Assembly: GCA_913058575.1 (NCBI GenBank)
Contig: CAJXRF010000024.1
Coordinates: 1 to 62,279 of the forward strand
Origin: an uncultured Bermanella sp.
Lineage (GTDB): Bacteria; Pseudomonadota; Gammaproteobacteria; Pseudomonadales; Oceanobacteraceae
Direction: 5' to 3'
Length of the DNA: 62,279 bases
Part shown: positions 17,962-27,979 of the stretch, one piece after another
Position numbering within the stretch: the stretch's first letter is position 1
How the letters are laid out: each line of letters begins with the position of its first letter
Position numbers and translations under genes: made by a program
Notes under the pieces: model-generated
The model's database searches: none
What the model was told of the DNA's origin: nothing
Seen by the model: only the letters and a program-made list of their open reading frames with translations

Positions 17962-19707
17962 TTAAACCGCCACATTAAATTGCAGTTGGGCTAAGCGACT
18001 ATACAGGGGTGAGCTTTTCAATAGGGCTTGGTGATTTCCAATATCCACCAGCTGGCCATTGTCAAATACTACAATCCGATCCACATGGGCCACCGTAGCT
18101 AAGCGATGGGCAATAATAATGGTGGTGCGCCCTTTCATTAATTCATTTAATGCTTGCTGCACATGGTGCTCACTTTGGGCATCCAAAGCACTGGTGGCTT
18201 CATCTAACAATAATATTTTAGGGTCTCGTAATATGGCGCGAGCAATGGCTAAGCGTTGCTTTTGACCGCCCGAAAGCTTCACCCCTTGCTCTCCTAAAAA
18301 GGAATCGTAGCCCTGCGGCAATTGGTTTATAAATTCATCGATATGAGCGGATTTTGCAGCTGCTTTAACTTGCTCATCTGTGGCCCCAGGGCAGCCATAT
18401 CTTAAGTTATCTAATACGCTGCTGCTAAATAACACCGGTTGCTGAGGCACCAAGGCGTATTGACTGCGTAACTCTTGAAGATTCGCTTGATCAAGTGGCA
18501 AACCGTTAATCTGTATTTGCCCCTGTTGGGGATCACGAAAGCGCAATAGCAAATCAAACAAGGTAGATTTACCGGCCCCAGACGGCCCCACTAAAGCAAT
18601 GTGCTCCCCTTCTTTTATATCAAGCGTTAAACCTTCTATGGCTTTGTGTTTGGGTCGAGACGGATAGGTATAAGACACATCTTTAAAACTCACCAAAGCT
18701 TGAGAGCTTGGTTCATTTAAACGCTCTTTAAGTGGCAGGCTATCTTTGGGGGTAGATATCTCGGGCTGGGTGGATAGCAATTCACGAATACGCTCAGCGG
18801 CTCCTGCGGCTCTTTGAACTTCACCGTACACTTCCGTCACGGCCGCTAAGGAGCCTGCCACCATAATGGCATAAAATACAAAGGCCGATAGTTCACCTGC
18901 TGATAGCTTCCCAGCCAAGACATCACTGCCCCCCACATACAACATACCTGCCACTGAACCCATAACCAATAACATCACCAATGCAATCAATATGGCTCGT
19001 TGCTGGATACGTTTCAGAGCTACCTCAAAGGCCCCTTCTGCAGCCTGAGCGAACTGTTGATTAACGGTATCTTCACGAGTAAAGGCTTGTACTACTTTAA
19101 TGTGCTGCAGACTTTCCCCTGCCCATGCCCCTACTGTGGCTATTTTGTCTTGGGAGTCCCTTGACAGTTTTTTCACCTTACGACCAAAGTAAATTAGCGG
19201 AAAAATAATGACGGGCACCACGATTAAGACAATGAGCGTAAGCTTAATGTTACTAATAAACATTAAAGACAAGCCACCGATAAAGGTTAAGCTATTTCGC
19301 AGGGCAAATGAAAATGATGAACCGATGACGGTTTGCAGTAAAGTGGTATCGGTGGTGACGCGGCTTTGTATTTCACCGGCTAGGTTATCCTCAAAAAAAC
19401 TCGGGGTAAGCCCCACAAGGTGCTCGTAAAGCTTAATACGAATATCTGCCACTACTCGCTCACCTATCCAGGACACCATGTAAAAACGGAAATAGGCACC
19501 AATGGAGGTAAAAAAGATAATCACCCCGAATAATGACAATGCACAGGCCAAACCTTCACGGGACTGGGCTGAAAACCCCTGATCGACCATGAGACGAATG
19601 CCCTGCCCCATCGATAGGGTTAAGGCTGCGGTAATAATAAGAGCCAACAACGCAATAGATAAGCGCAAACGATAAGGTTTTACAAACTGCCACAACCAAC
19701 TCAACAT
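17962..19707 (-). CDS. MsbA-like ABC exporter (fused permease-ATPase)
   Basis: 581 residues, a half-transporter that should act as a homodimer in the inner membrane. Six transmembrane segments lie within about 1-300. The ATPase domain has Walker A GPSGAGKST, Q-loop PQQPVLF, signature LSGGQKQR, Walker B ILLLDEATSALD and switch His in AHRLAT. It belongs to the MsbA/lipid-exporter-like branch, but the substrate is not determinable and it is not next to lipid A genes. It is divergent from a periplasmic binding protein gene. Confidence 0.9.
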   Translation of the reverse strand: MLSWLWQFVKPYRLRLSIALLALIITAALTLSMGQGIRLMVDQGFSAQSREGLACALSLFGVIIFFTSIGAYFRFYMVSWIGERVVADIRIKLYEHLVGLTPSFFEDNLAGEIQSRVTTDTTLLQTVIGSSFSFALRNSLTFIGGLSLMFISNIKLTLIVLIVVPVIIFPLIYFGRKVKKLSRDSQDKIATVGAWAGESLQHIKVVQAFTREDTVNQQFAQAAEGAFEVALKRIQQRAILIALVMLLVMGSVAGMLYVGGSDVLAGKLSAGELSAFVFYAIMVAGSLAAVTEVYGEVQRAAGAAERIRELLSTQPEISTPKDSLPLKERLNEPSSQALVSFKDVSYTYPSRPKHKAIEGLTLDIKEGEHIALVGPSGAGKSTLFDLLLRFRDPQQGQIQINGLPLDQANLQELRSQYALVPQQPVLFSSSVLDNLRYGCPGATDEQVKAAAKSAHIDEFINQLPQGYDSFLGEQGVKLSGGQKQRLAIARAILRDPKILLLDEATSALDAQSEHHVQQALNELMKGRTTIIIAHRLATVAHVDRIVVFDNGQLVDIGNHQALLKSSPLYSRLAQLQFNVAV

Positions 19708-19802
19708 AGTGAAAAATATCCCACACCCAATAAAAAATCTATTGTAGGCTCAGGGCCTTAATAATAGATAGCAACCCTTAACACTAATTACGAAACTCAG
19801 TG

Positions 19803-19829
19803 TTGCAAGCTGAAATTATTTTCTATAAT
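19803..19829 (+). promoter_or_regulatory. Candidate sigma-70 promoter for the binding-protein gene
   Basis: TTGCAA (19803-19808), 15-base spacer, TATAAT (19824-19829), 81 bases upstream of the GTG start. The -10 is perfect; the spacer is shorter than optimal. Confidence 0.5.
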
Positions 19830-19910
19830 TGCGCCTTTAAAGCCTGCTAATCGTCATCCTTGCAACTACACTGTTAATAGCCCAGATGCACATTACCCAA
19901 TAGGCTAATT

Positions 19911-20843
19911 GTGAAAATCTTTCTATTACAAACCAGTATCTTAGCCGCTCTAGCATTATGCCTGCAAAGCCCTATTAGCTATGCCAATTGCATTGGTGTG
20001 GTCACCGCCGGAGGTGGCGCCGGCTTTTGGCGTGAGGTTCAACAAGGGGCTCAGCAAGCGGCAAAAGACTTAAACATCAAAGTGATCGTTCGTGGCCCTA
20101 TTGATGAAATTAACTCAAAAGGGCAAAGCAGCGTCATAAAATCGGTGATCCAGTGGGGATGCTTAGGCTTAGTGTTAGCGCCTAACTCGGCGGATCGAAA
20201 ACAAGATGTTAAAGTGTTAAAGCAGCAAGGCATTCCCACGGTTTATATTGATCGCGATGTGGGAGGTGAAAGAGTCAGTGTTATTAAAACTCAGAATTAC
20301 CAAGCAGGCATATTAGCCGGTATTAAAATGGCTAAAGCGTTGAAGGGCCAAGGTCGCATTGCCCTTTTAAGAATGTCTAAAGATGTCATTACCACCACCC
20401 ATAGAGAAAACGGCTTTATTAAAGGGGCCACCGAAGGCGGCTTAGAGATAGTATTTGACGGCTATATTGGCTCAACCATTGGTAAAGCGAGAAAAAATGC
20501 CAAGAAGTTACTTTCTTCTCTTAAGGACATTAATGGTATCTTCACCCCCAATGAATCAACGACCCTACCCACTATAAAAGTGTTACAAAACCTTCCACAA
20601 CACGTCAATGCGTTGCATATTGGCTTTGACGCCCATGACTTAATAATTGAAAGCGTATTAAATAAAAGCATGTATGGCTTTATCACACAAAAGCCTTTTC
20701 TAATGGGTTACAAAGGTGTGGTGACCGCTCATAAGGCCATGCAAGGTGAGTCTGTTCAACGGTTAATCAACACTGAGACCATATTTGTCAGTGGTGAAAA
20801 CATTCACTTACAAGGCATTAAAACTTTACTGGGAATTGACTAA
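19911..20843 (+). CDS. Periplasmic substrate-binding protein, sugar type (Peripla_BP_4)
   Basis: 310 residues with a signal peptide ending near SYA (about residue 25). A ribose/galactose-binding-protein fold follows: IGVVTAGGGAGFWREVQQGAQQAA, LVLAPNSAD, IPTVYIDRD and GRIALLRMS are classic landmarks. No permease or ATPase gene is adjacent, so it is an orphan. It may serve a distant transporter or a sensor kinase, since similar proteins can present ligands to membrane receptors. The start is GTG. It is convergent with a TonB receptor gene. Confidence 0.88.
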   Translation: MKIFLLQTSILAALALCLQSPISYANCIGVVTAGGGAGFWREVQQGAQQAAKDLNIKVIVRGPIDEINSKGQSSVIKSVIQWGCLGLVLAPNSADRKQDVKVLKQQGIPTVYIDRDVGGERVSVIKTQNYQAGILAGIKMAKALKGQGRIALLRMSKDVITTTHRENGFIKGATEGGLEIVFDGYIGSTIGKARKNAKKLLSSLKDINGIFTPNESTTLPTIKVLQNLPQHVNALHIGFDAHDLIIESVLNKSMYGFITQKPFLMGYKGVVTAHKAMQGESVQRLINTETIFVSGENIHLQGIKTLLGID

Positions 20844-20876
20844 ACAAGCCTCATTTATAATGACTGCAATGCTTTT

Positions 20877-22877
20877 TTAAAAATCATAAGTTAAGCGCAC
20901 ACCCAATATAGAATGATGGCTCTTGGTCGGCACTAAACGGTTTTCACTAAAGTTTTGCACGTCAGGGTGGTTCACGTCATCTTGCAAGGCGTTTTCAATG
21001 TAGATACTTAATTGCCCACTCTTATTTTGATAAGTGACATTAGCATTAACTAAATTAATGGCGTGAGCGCTTTCTCGTTCAGAAATATGCAACCACCCGC
21101 CCCCTAATTTAAGGGAATGCGTCACGTTAAAACTCGCCCCTAAATTGGTGGTGTATTTAGGGACAAATAACGCAGTATGGTCTTCTTCAATGGTTTTATT
21201 GCCTTGGTAAGCCCAAGACATATTGGCAAAAAACTCTAGCGCTTCTTTATTAAAACGGTAGTCTAAATCAAGCCCTTCTCTTGTAAAGTCTTGGGTATTG
21301 GTAAATTCCACTATACCAGATTCATTAACCGCTCTAAAAATAAAATCCTCAGCCCATAGTCGATAAATATTGGCCACAAAAAAGTGATGCCGAGATTGCA
21401 AGGTGTAAACCATTTCCCAAGTTTTGACCTTCTCAGCCTTAATATCTTCATTGCCCTTCACCACATTAGGAGGGATTTCAATAAACTGTTGAACAAAATT
21501 AGGGGCGTTAAAGCCTTCTGAATACAACACTTTTATTGATTGATTTTTATTCAATGTGTAAACATAAGACATTCTCATCAACCAATCCTTACCGGCCAAA
21601 TCGTTATCTACGTAGCGCCCACCAATCACCCAGCGAGATGCGCCAAACCTCATATCGGCCTGTGAATACGCCGCCAATTCTTGTTTTTCATGAGCCTCCA
21701 TGGAAGTGCTGATTACCTGACCACTGTCATTCACATTTTGATAATCACCGGTTTCTCGTTGCTCTATTTCAAAGCCATTCAGCCAGTCAATCGATTCGGT
21801 TATGGGACTATTTAAACTAACTGAAAAACGGTAACGATTATTTTTCTCACCTTGATCTTCAAACTGCTGAGTTCCGTTGATGTTAAAACCTAGTAAACTT
21901 TGCGTGGGAATTTCTAAATAAAAATTATTGATGTCGGCCGTCGCTTTTAAATAGCCCCAGGGTATATATCGGTTCATCTCAGCCTGCATTAACGTACCGT
22001 GATATTTCAACGTTCCTAGATTCAGGGTAGATGCTGCAGCAGCCAAACCATCATTTTGACTTTTAAAATAATGACTACTGAATTTCCAACTATCCCCCTT
22101 TAATGCCAACCAAACTGATTGGCTCTTTTGCTGTTTGTTAAGCGTAATATTGTTTGGGGTATCACTTGGGTAAATTGGCGGCAACGGGCGATTATTAAAA
22201 GTGCCTTGATAACCATCTTGATTAAAATCATGAGCACCAAAACGGAAATCTAGTGATGAGTATTTTTTCTGATAATAAAGCCCCAAATAGTGAGAGGATA
22301 AAGAGTCGTAAGCAATGTCTACGCTGCTGGATGCCGAATTTTTCGTGATCACGTTAATCACACCACCCGAAGCATTACTGCCATAGATGACAGCACCTGG
22401 ACCGCGAATAACCTCAACCTTTTCGATATAGGTAAATGGCATCGCCAACATTGGGTTCCCCCCATGGGCTGGCTGCCAATAAGGCGTACCGTCTAATAAG
22501 AATAGAACTTTTTGATTGAAGGCTTCAACAATACCTCGAATCATCACCGCTTTTGTGCCGATGGCAGTATCTTGTACCACTACTCCGGGCACAAAATTAA
22601 GTACATCCTCAAGGGTGTTTAAACCAAGGTTCTGCATGGTCGTTACATAATAAGAGGTGACGACAGCAGGTGTATCAACAATACGCTCGGGGTCGCTTGA
22701 GGCAATGTTAACTTTTAAATCAGCCAAGTCGGACAGCTTTAAATCAAATAGCTCCTGATTATCAGCTAAGAGGGGCTGACAGAAAGTAGCCAAGAGCATT
22801 GCCGCTAGATAGGTGCAGCGGCGTGAGAGTAGGAGGCTCCTAAGCAAAATACGGTAATCCCATCGGCACTGCCTCAC
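20877..22877 (-). CDS. TonB-dependent outer membrane receptor
   Basis: 666 residues from a GTG start. An alternative ATG at 22799 would still leave part of the hydrophobic signal core. After the signal peptide come LFDLKLSDLADLKV and the plug domain (about 60-175: TPAVVTSYYVTTMQNLG, VMIRGI, FLLDGTPY, VEVIRGPGAVIYGSNASGGVINVITK). A 22-strand barrel ends in a terminal Phe. This subtype often handles siderophores or hydrophobic organics. The AraC gene upstream on the same strand may regulate it. The substrate is unknown. Confidence 0.9.
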   Translation of the reverse strand: MRQCRWDYRILLRSLLLSRRCTYLAAMLLATFCQPLLADNQELFDLKLSDLADLKVNIASSDPERIVDTPAVVTSYYVTTMQNLGLNTLEDVLNFVPGVVVQDTAIGTKAVMIRGIVEAFNQKVLFLLDGTPYWQPAHGGNPMLAMPFTYIEKVEVIRGPGAVIYGSNASGGVINVITKNSASSSVDIAYDSLSSHYLGLYYQKKYSSLDFRFGAHDFNQDGYQGTFNNRPLPPIYPSDTPNNITLNKQQKSQSVWLALKGDSWKFSSHYFKSQNDGLAAAASTLNLGTLKYHGTLMQAEMNRYIPWGYLKATADINNFYLEIPTQSLLGFNINGTQQFEDQGEKNNRYRFSVSLNSPITESIDWLNGFEIEQRETGDYQNVNDSGQVISTSMEAHEKQELAAYSQADMRFGASRWVIGGRYVDNDLAGKDWLMRMSYVYTLNKNQSIKVLYSEGFNAPNFVQQFIEIPPNVVKGNEDIKAEKVKTWEMVYTLQSRHHFFVANIYRLWAEDFIFRAVNESGIVEFTNTQDFTREGLDLDYRFNKEALEFFANMSWAYQGNKTIEEDHTALFVPKYTTNLGASFNVTHSLKLGGGWLHISERESAHAINLVNANVTYQNKSGQLSIYIENALQDDVNHPDVQNFSENRLVPTKSHHSILGVRLTYDF

Positions 22878-22927
22878 TGAAAAAACATCATCTCATTAGT
22901 ATAGATTAGCTTTTTATACCGTCCATT

Positions 22928-23956
22928 TTAGCGCCCCTTATGATGAGTATTGTTATTCTTTAAATAGCTCATGGGCGACTGGCCAAACCAGCTTTTAAAT
23001 GCGCTTGAAAAAGAGCTTTGCTCTTTAAAGCCCAGCTCTGCCGCCACCTGCATGATATTTTTATGGGAGTGATTTAATAATACCAGTGCTTTGTTTTTAC
23101 GAAAGTTCACCAGTAATTGTTGATAGCTGATTCCGTAAGCTTGTAAATGGCGCTGTAAGGTTCTAGCTGAAATACCCAATAATACGGCTGCCTGTTCCAA
23201 TGTGCATTCATGATCAATCAGGCATTTATCCAGCCAAGCTAGCATTTTTTTAATGAACACAGGCTGTTTTTTATCCATCATGAGCTGTGCACTGTTCAGC
23301 AAAGCATTTTTTAAGTCTTTATCAGCTTGTGGAATGGGCTTCATAAGTGCCTGCTGAGACACCTGAAACTCCAATGTTCCCGCTTTAATCACCGGTGTAA
23401 CCCCCATAGTATTGAGCCATTCATGGTGACACGGTGTGGGTAATATCAGGGACTCAAATAATATGGCACTGCCCGTTAGCCAGCTTGAAAATTGTTGCAT
23501 GCCCGCCAAAACGCTTTGCATTACTGCTTTACGTTGCACAGGGTTATTGATATGGGATTGCCATGAAAACTGTATCTTGCTTCCCTGACCACTCCCTAGA
23601 TTCGTTACATGGGACGTGCCTAAATCATGCACTAAAGATTCAAATTTTAAGACCATACCTAAAGCTTCTAATAGGTTTTCACAATGAAGCGGTAACAACC
23701 CTAAAATACCATAGGTGGCTGGGCGAAATCTTAAACCCAGGTCGATGCCCCAATCATCGTCAAGTTGCTGATTGGCAATATCGACCAACAGTAAATATTC
23801 CGCTACTGGTAAGGGGCCTTTACTGATAACACCAAGTGAGACACCCAGCTGCTGCAGTAAATCATCACTAAGAGAGTGACGCAAAAAATCCAGTAAAGCG
23901 TGATAATAAGCATCCGACACCTGAGGCACTGTCGTGTATGAATAAATTTGTGTCAT
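22928..23956 (-). CDS. AraC-family transcriptional regulator (OruR/ArgR-like)
   Basis: 342 residues. The N-terminal arabinose-binding-like domain (about 20-200) is followed by a double helix-turn-helix (about 240-338) with CTLEQAAVLLGISARTLQRHLQ and IMQVAAELGFKEQSSFSSAFKSWFGQSP. It is 50 bases upstream of the TonB receptor gene on the same strand and divergent from the fatty acid hydroxylase-like gene. It is a plausible activator of either. Confidence 0.9.
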   Translation of the reverse strand: MTQIYSYTTVPQVSDAYYHALLDFLRHSLSDDLLQQLGVSLGVISKGPLPVAEYLLLVDIANQQLDDDWGIDLGLRFRPATYGILGLLPLHCENLLEALGMVLKFESLVHDLGTSHVTNLGSGQGSKIQFSWQSHINNPVQRKAVMQSVLAGMQQFSSWLTGSAILFESLILPTPCHHEWLNTMGVTPVIKAGTLEFQVSQQALMKPIPQADKDLKNALLNSAQLMMDKKQPVFIKKMLAWLDKCLIDHECTLEQAAVLLGISARTLQRHLQAYGISYQQLLVNFRKNKALVLLNHSHKNIMQVAAELGFKEQSSFSSAFKSWFGQSPMSYLKNNNTHHKGR

Positions 23957-24050
23957 GAGTGAGCAAGCATTTTTATTATTATCTGCGTAAGGTTTATATC
24001 TTAGACAATCAGTTTAACAAAAATAATAATATTACTCTTGTAGGCCCAAT

Positions 24051-24884
24051 ATGGATTTCACTGCGTTAACCCAATTATTGCCCACCATCTACCAAGAAAC
24101 ATTTCAGGATGTTATGTACTGGCAAGTGGGGGTTTATACGCTTTTGATAAGCATGGGTACATTCTTACTGTTTGCCTTGCCATGGACAGCACTGGCAATT
24201 TTTGATCCTGTATCGTTACAAAAGTACAAAATTCAAAATAAGCCTTTTCAAGTAAAGCAATATTTTCTACCCAACCTTGCGCGCATTGCCATTAACAGCA
24301 GTATTTTCTTTGTAATACTGACTCTGGTGTGGCCTTTATTTCAGCATATTAATACCATTCACACGGGCAGCTTTCCTGCATGGTATTGGGTATTAGCACA
24401 GTTAGTTTTTTTCATTTTTTTAGATGATTTTTTATATTACTGGATGCACAGAGCCATGCATTCCCGTTGGTTGCTGGTGAATGTTCACAGCGTTCACCAT
24501 CGAATTAAAAATACCTGTGCATTGGATGGCAATTATTTTCATTGGTTGGAATTTACTGCCACGGCAAGCTTGGCTTTAGTGGCTCCGCTCATTTTAGGCG
24601 CCCATTTATACGTATTATGGATTTGGATTGTTATTCGTCAATTTGAAGCAGCCGATGGCCACTGTGGTTATGACCTGCCTTACAACCCAGTTAAGCTCAT
24701 TCCATTTTATCATGGTGCGGTGTATCACGATTTTCATCATGCACGCTTTAAAGGCAATTATGCGGGTTTTTTATCCTATTTAGATGGTTTCATGGGCAAT
24801 ACTTATGTGCCTCAGTATTTACATTACCTAAAAAATAAGAGACAAGCTAAAGCCAATAAAAAAGCCCTATCACACAATATTTAG
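24051..24884 (+). CDS. Sterol desaturase/fatty acid hydroxylase superfamily membrane protein
   Basis: 277 residues with four or so transmembrane segments. The diiron histidine clusters of the superfamily are visible: WMHRAMH, VHSVHH and YHDFHH. Such enzymes hydroxylate or desaturate lipids, carotenoids or sterols at the inner membrane with O2. It lies between two AraC regulators and next to an acyl-CoA synthetase, suggesting lipid modification or breakdown. Its 3' end overlaps a strong terminator for the opposite strand. Confidence 0.87.
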   Translation: MDFTALTQLLPTIYQETFQDVMYWQVGVYTLLISMGTFLLFALPWTALAIFDPVSLQKYKIQNKPFQVKQYFLPNLARIAINSSIFFVILTLVWPLFQHINTIHTGSFPAWYWVLAQLVFFIFLDDFLYYWMHRAMHSRWLLVNVHSVHHRIKNTCALDGNYFHWLEFTATASLALVAPLILGAHLYVLWIWIVIRQFEAADGHCGYDLPYNPVKLIPFYHGAVYHDFHHARFKGNYAGFLSYLDGFMGNTYVPQYLHYLKNKRQAKANKKALSHNI

Positions 24885-24893
24885 TGACAGGGC
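24858..24893 (-). terminator. Intrinsic terminator for the acyl-CoA synthetase, inside the desaturase gene
   Basis: Read on the minus strand, GCCCTGTCAC pairs with GTGATAGGGC (one mismatch, 10-base loop) and is followed by TTTTTT (24863 to 24858). The stem-loop overlaps the last codons and stop of the convergent desaturase gene. Confidence 0.75.
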
Positions 24894-24914
24894 GAAAGGC
24901 TATTCAATCTCAGC

Positions 24915-24940
24915 GCCCTAAATAAATATTCATTCAGGGC
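24915..24940. terminator. Imperfect palindrome between convergent genes
   Basis: GCCCT (24915-24919) and AGGGC (24936-24940) bound a 26-base near-palindrome centred on AATATT. The arms repeat those of the neighbouring terminator. It may stop plus-strand transcription. Confidence 0.4.
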
Positions 24941-24953
24941 ACTTCACATATGT

Positions 24954-26783
24954 TTAATATTGGTAGTGACCCTCCTCTATTTTCCCCTGAAGATCCTTAC
25001 AAAGAGGCACGTATTCCTGTGATCTAGGCAACCACACATAAATTGGGCTTTTGTGTTTATTCAAATCAAACCCCTTTTCTTTTAAAGGGGCTTTTTTATG
25101 TTTAAAAGTGCCGGTGGTATCTACTTCTTCACTGATGCGTAAAAAAACAGGCACCGCATACATGGGCAATGAGGCTTTTAAAGACTCTAACAGTCCTTTA
25201 AAGTCAAACTGTGACTCTTCACAATCTAATCGAATGGACGCCATGCCTGCACGGCCATCGGTGTTAGGAATTTCCACACCATACACCACGGTTTCACTAA
25301 TATTCTCTACGCTGTCCACAATGAGTTCGACTTCTGTAGTGGAAACGTTTTCACCTTTCCAGCGAAAAGTATCCCCTAAACGATCGACAAATTGTGCGTG
25401 ACGGAACCCTAAAGGACGCATTAAATCACCGGTATCGAACCACGCATCGCCTTTTTTAAAGGCGTTTCGTAAAATACTTTTTTCAGTTTTAGAAGGGTCG
25501 GTATAACCATGAAAAGGGGTTTTTTCGGTGATCTCACCAATTAACAAGCCAGCCTCACCATTCTTTACTTTAATCAGGCGGCCTTTTTCATCTTTTACCG
25601 GGCATTCATTTTCTTTGTCGTATTTGACAATGGCATAAGGGAAAGGCGATAGCCCAACAGTATTTTCAAAATTTAGAAAGTTAGTAAAGCCAATATTGCC
25701 TTCACTGGAACCATACAATTCTAAAACAGAATCAATTTTGAATCGTGTTTTAAACTCTTTCCATATGGAAGCCCGTAACCCATTACCCACCATCAAGCGA
25801 ATGCCATTTAACGAATCACTTGCAACTTTGGGCTGATCTAATAAATAACGACACAATTCTCCCACATAGCCAAAGCCGGTGGCCTGATATTTTTTTACAT
25901 CTACCCAGAATTGGCTAGCACTGAATTTTCGCCTCATGATAATGGCAGAATTGCCCGCCAATACCGACCCCCAGCACACCGCTATGGCTGTAGCATGATA
26001 AAATGGCAAGGTCACGTATAAACGATCTTGTGTTTTTAATTTCACGGCCCCAAAACCAAATGCACCGTAGGCTTTCATAAAGCGGCCATGGTTAAAAATA
26101 ACCGCTTTAGGCATGCCTGTGGTGCCGGATGTATAAATGTAAAAAAGCGCATCGTCCACGTAAATATTTTGGCTATTAACTAAATTATCTCGGCTTTTAT
26201 TTTTTATGAGTGAAGCAAGGTTTTGCCAGCCTGCAGGAGCCACGCCTTCATTTTCTAGCGTGTGGGCATCGGCAAGAAAGTAACGCTTTTCTTGAGGAAT
26301 CACCAAATCATCATTCACTTCTTCATATGCATGCAGTAATTCCTCACCTAAAATCACCGCTTTAGGGGACACAAGGTTAATACTGTGGGTTAGCACCTTG
26401 CCCCTTTGCGAGATGTTAATAAGGGCTGAGACAACCCCTATCTTGGCACACGCCGTTACGGCTACCAGCAATTCAGCACGGTTTTCGATCATTACCGCCA
26501 CGGTGTCACCTTTTTTTAATCCGCTGGACAATAAATAATGGGCCATTTGATTGGCCCAACCGTTAAATTGCTCATAAGTGAGCACCACGTCAGATTCCAT
26601 AATGGCAATGCCATTTGGGTTTTTCTGTTGAGCCTGCTCAACGCACCAGCCCAAGCCCACTGTACGAGTCTTATCCTTTGAACTGCCTACTTTCAGGCCT
26701 TTTATTAAGCCCGGTAGGCCTTGAAGTAAACTGGGTATCTTAGCGGCAAATTGTGGCCAGGTAATGACGTCTGCTTGACTCAT
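24954..26783 (-). CDS. FATP-type long-chain acyl-CoA synthetase
   Basis: 609 residues from the ATG at 26783, which has an AGGAG Shine-Dalgarno; an in-frame ATG 36 bases upstream lacks one. The AMP-binding fold has the P-loop YIYTSGTTGMPK, the LELYGSSEGN motif, WFDTGDL and FRWKGENVSTTEVE. These match the fatty-acid-transport-protein branch (very-long-chain or bile/sterol acid CoA ligases). It activates a carboxylic acid with ATP and CoA. It is divergent from an AraC regulator and near a bile-acid-symporter homologue, which hints at steroid or branched acid substrates. Confidence 0.9.
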   Translation of the reverse strand: MSQADVITWPQFAAKIPSLLQGLPGLIKGLKVGSSKDKTRTVGLGWCVEQAQQKNPNGIAIMESDVVLTYEQFNGWANQMAHYLLSSGLKKGDTVAVMIENRAELLVAVTACAKIGVVSALINISQRGKVLTHSINLVSPKAVILGEELLHAYEEVNDDLVIPQEKRYFLADAHTLENEGVAPAGWQNLASLIKNKSRDNLVNSQNIYVDDALFYIYTSGTTGMPKAVIFNHGRFMKAYGAFGFGAVKLKTQDRLYVTLPFYHATAIAVCWGSVLAGNSAIIMRRKFSASQFWVDVKKYQATGFGYVGELCRYLLDQPKVASDSLNGIRLMVGNGLRASIWKEFKTRFKIDSVLELYGSSEGNIGFTNFLNFENTVGLSPFPYAIVKYDKENECPVKDEKGRLIKVKNGEAGLLIGEITEKTPFHGYTDPSKTEKSILRNAFKKGDAWFDTGDLMRPLGFRHAQFVDRLGDTFRWKGENVSTTEVELIVDSVENISETVVYGVEIPNTDGRAGMASIRLDCEESQFDFKGLLESLKASLPMYAVPVFLRISEEVDTTGTFKHKKAPLKEKGFDLNKHKSPIYVWLPRSQEYVPLCKDLQGKIEEGHYQY

Positions 26784-26922
26784 GGAATCTCCTATTATTT
26801 TTTTTATTAGCCACATCATTGTGCACCACTCTTCATAGAATGCGAATCACCAGAGGTCAAAAAATACTGGCAAATGGTCTCATTTTAAGGCTATTATCTT
26901 TAAAGCTTAAGGGTAAATAATA

Positions 26923-27960
26923 ATGATAAAAGAACGTGAGCCCACTGCATCGGCGGCCTTGGTACTGGATTTATTTGATGGTTTGGATGCTTATAACCTA
27001 ATTAATTCAGATGATCTGAAACGTTTAAAGATAAAACGCGAGCAGTTCATGGATGTTGAACAGCGCTTTCCCGTCACGCTGATCCATGAATTATGGCAAT
27101 GTGCGCGGGAAAAAAATCCTCCTTCAAATATCGGCCTTTGCATTGGGTGCAATGTAAACCCCGTGGCCAAAGGCATCTTGGCTCATTTAATTTCTCAGTC
27201 CGAGAACCTGAAAGATGCGTTGGATTTATTTCACGATAAAAGTGCATTAATGAGTGAAGCAGAAAAAATTCATTACACTGAAAAAAATAATCAATTAAAA
27301 ATTAAATACCAGTTTTTAAACCCTGATCACCATCATAAATACGCCATAGAGCGCAGCCTTAGCATAGCCCTAACTTGGTGCCGACACTTAACGGGTAACC
27401 CCTGCATTCCAATAAAATGCGGTTTTAGGCATTCTCAAACCGAATATTTAGCTGAATATAAAAAAGTGTTTGGGCCTAATGTTTTATTTAATCAAAGCGA
27501 AGATTACTTATTATTTGATGCCAGCCTATTAAAGCTGCCTCTTAAAAACACCAACCCTTACTTAAAAGCAATATTACTCAAGCAAGCACAAAGAATAGAA
27601 AGTAGGCTCTATGAAAAACCGCTTTTATCGGCGAGGGTCAGTGAGATTATCGAAAAAAATCTAAACTCACAAACTGTTAATATTCACTCGGTATCCAGAG
27701 AGCTCAATATGAGCCGCCAAACTTTACATCGAAAATTAAAAGCCGAAAAGACTCATTTCACCCACCTGCTGACCCAAATACGCAAAGAAAAGGCGCTTCA
27801 TTTTCTCAATAAAACCAATTTACAAATGGATATGATCAGTGAGCAATTAGGCTTTGAAGAACCCAGTGCCTTTTTTAAAGCTTTTAAAGGATGGTTTAAC
27901 ACCACCCCAAAAAACTATAAAAACACCTCACTTACGCAACCCCAACCTACAGATCATTAA
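26923..27960 (+). CDS. AraC-family transcriptional regulator
   Basis: 345 residues with an arabinose-binding-like N-terminal domain and a C-terminal double helix-turn-helix (about 235-335: NIHSVSRELNMSRQTLHRKL and MISEQLGFEEPSAFFKAFKGWF). It is divergent from the FATP-type acyl-CoA synthetase, which is its likely target, with a 139-base shared regulatory region. It is convergent with the symporter gene. Confidence 0.9.
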   Translation: MIKEREPTASAALVLDLFDGLDAYNLINSDDLKRLKIKREQFMDVEQRFPVTLIHELWQCAREKNPPSNIGLCIGCNVNPVAKGILAHLISQSENLKDALDLFHDKSALMSEAEKIHYTEKNNQLKIKYQFLNPDHHHKYAIERSLSIALTWCRHLTGNPCIPIKCGFRHSQTEYLAEYKKVFGPNVLFNQSEDYLLFDASLLKLPLKNTNPYLKAILLKQAQRIESRLYEKPLLSARVSEIIEKNLNSQTVNIHSVSRELNMSRQTLHRKLKAEKTHFTHLLTQIRKEKALHFLNKTNLQMDMISEQLGFEEPSAFFKAFKGWFNTTPKNYKNTSLTQPQPTDH

Positions 27961-27979
27961 ATTTATCCTAATAGCCACT

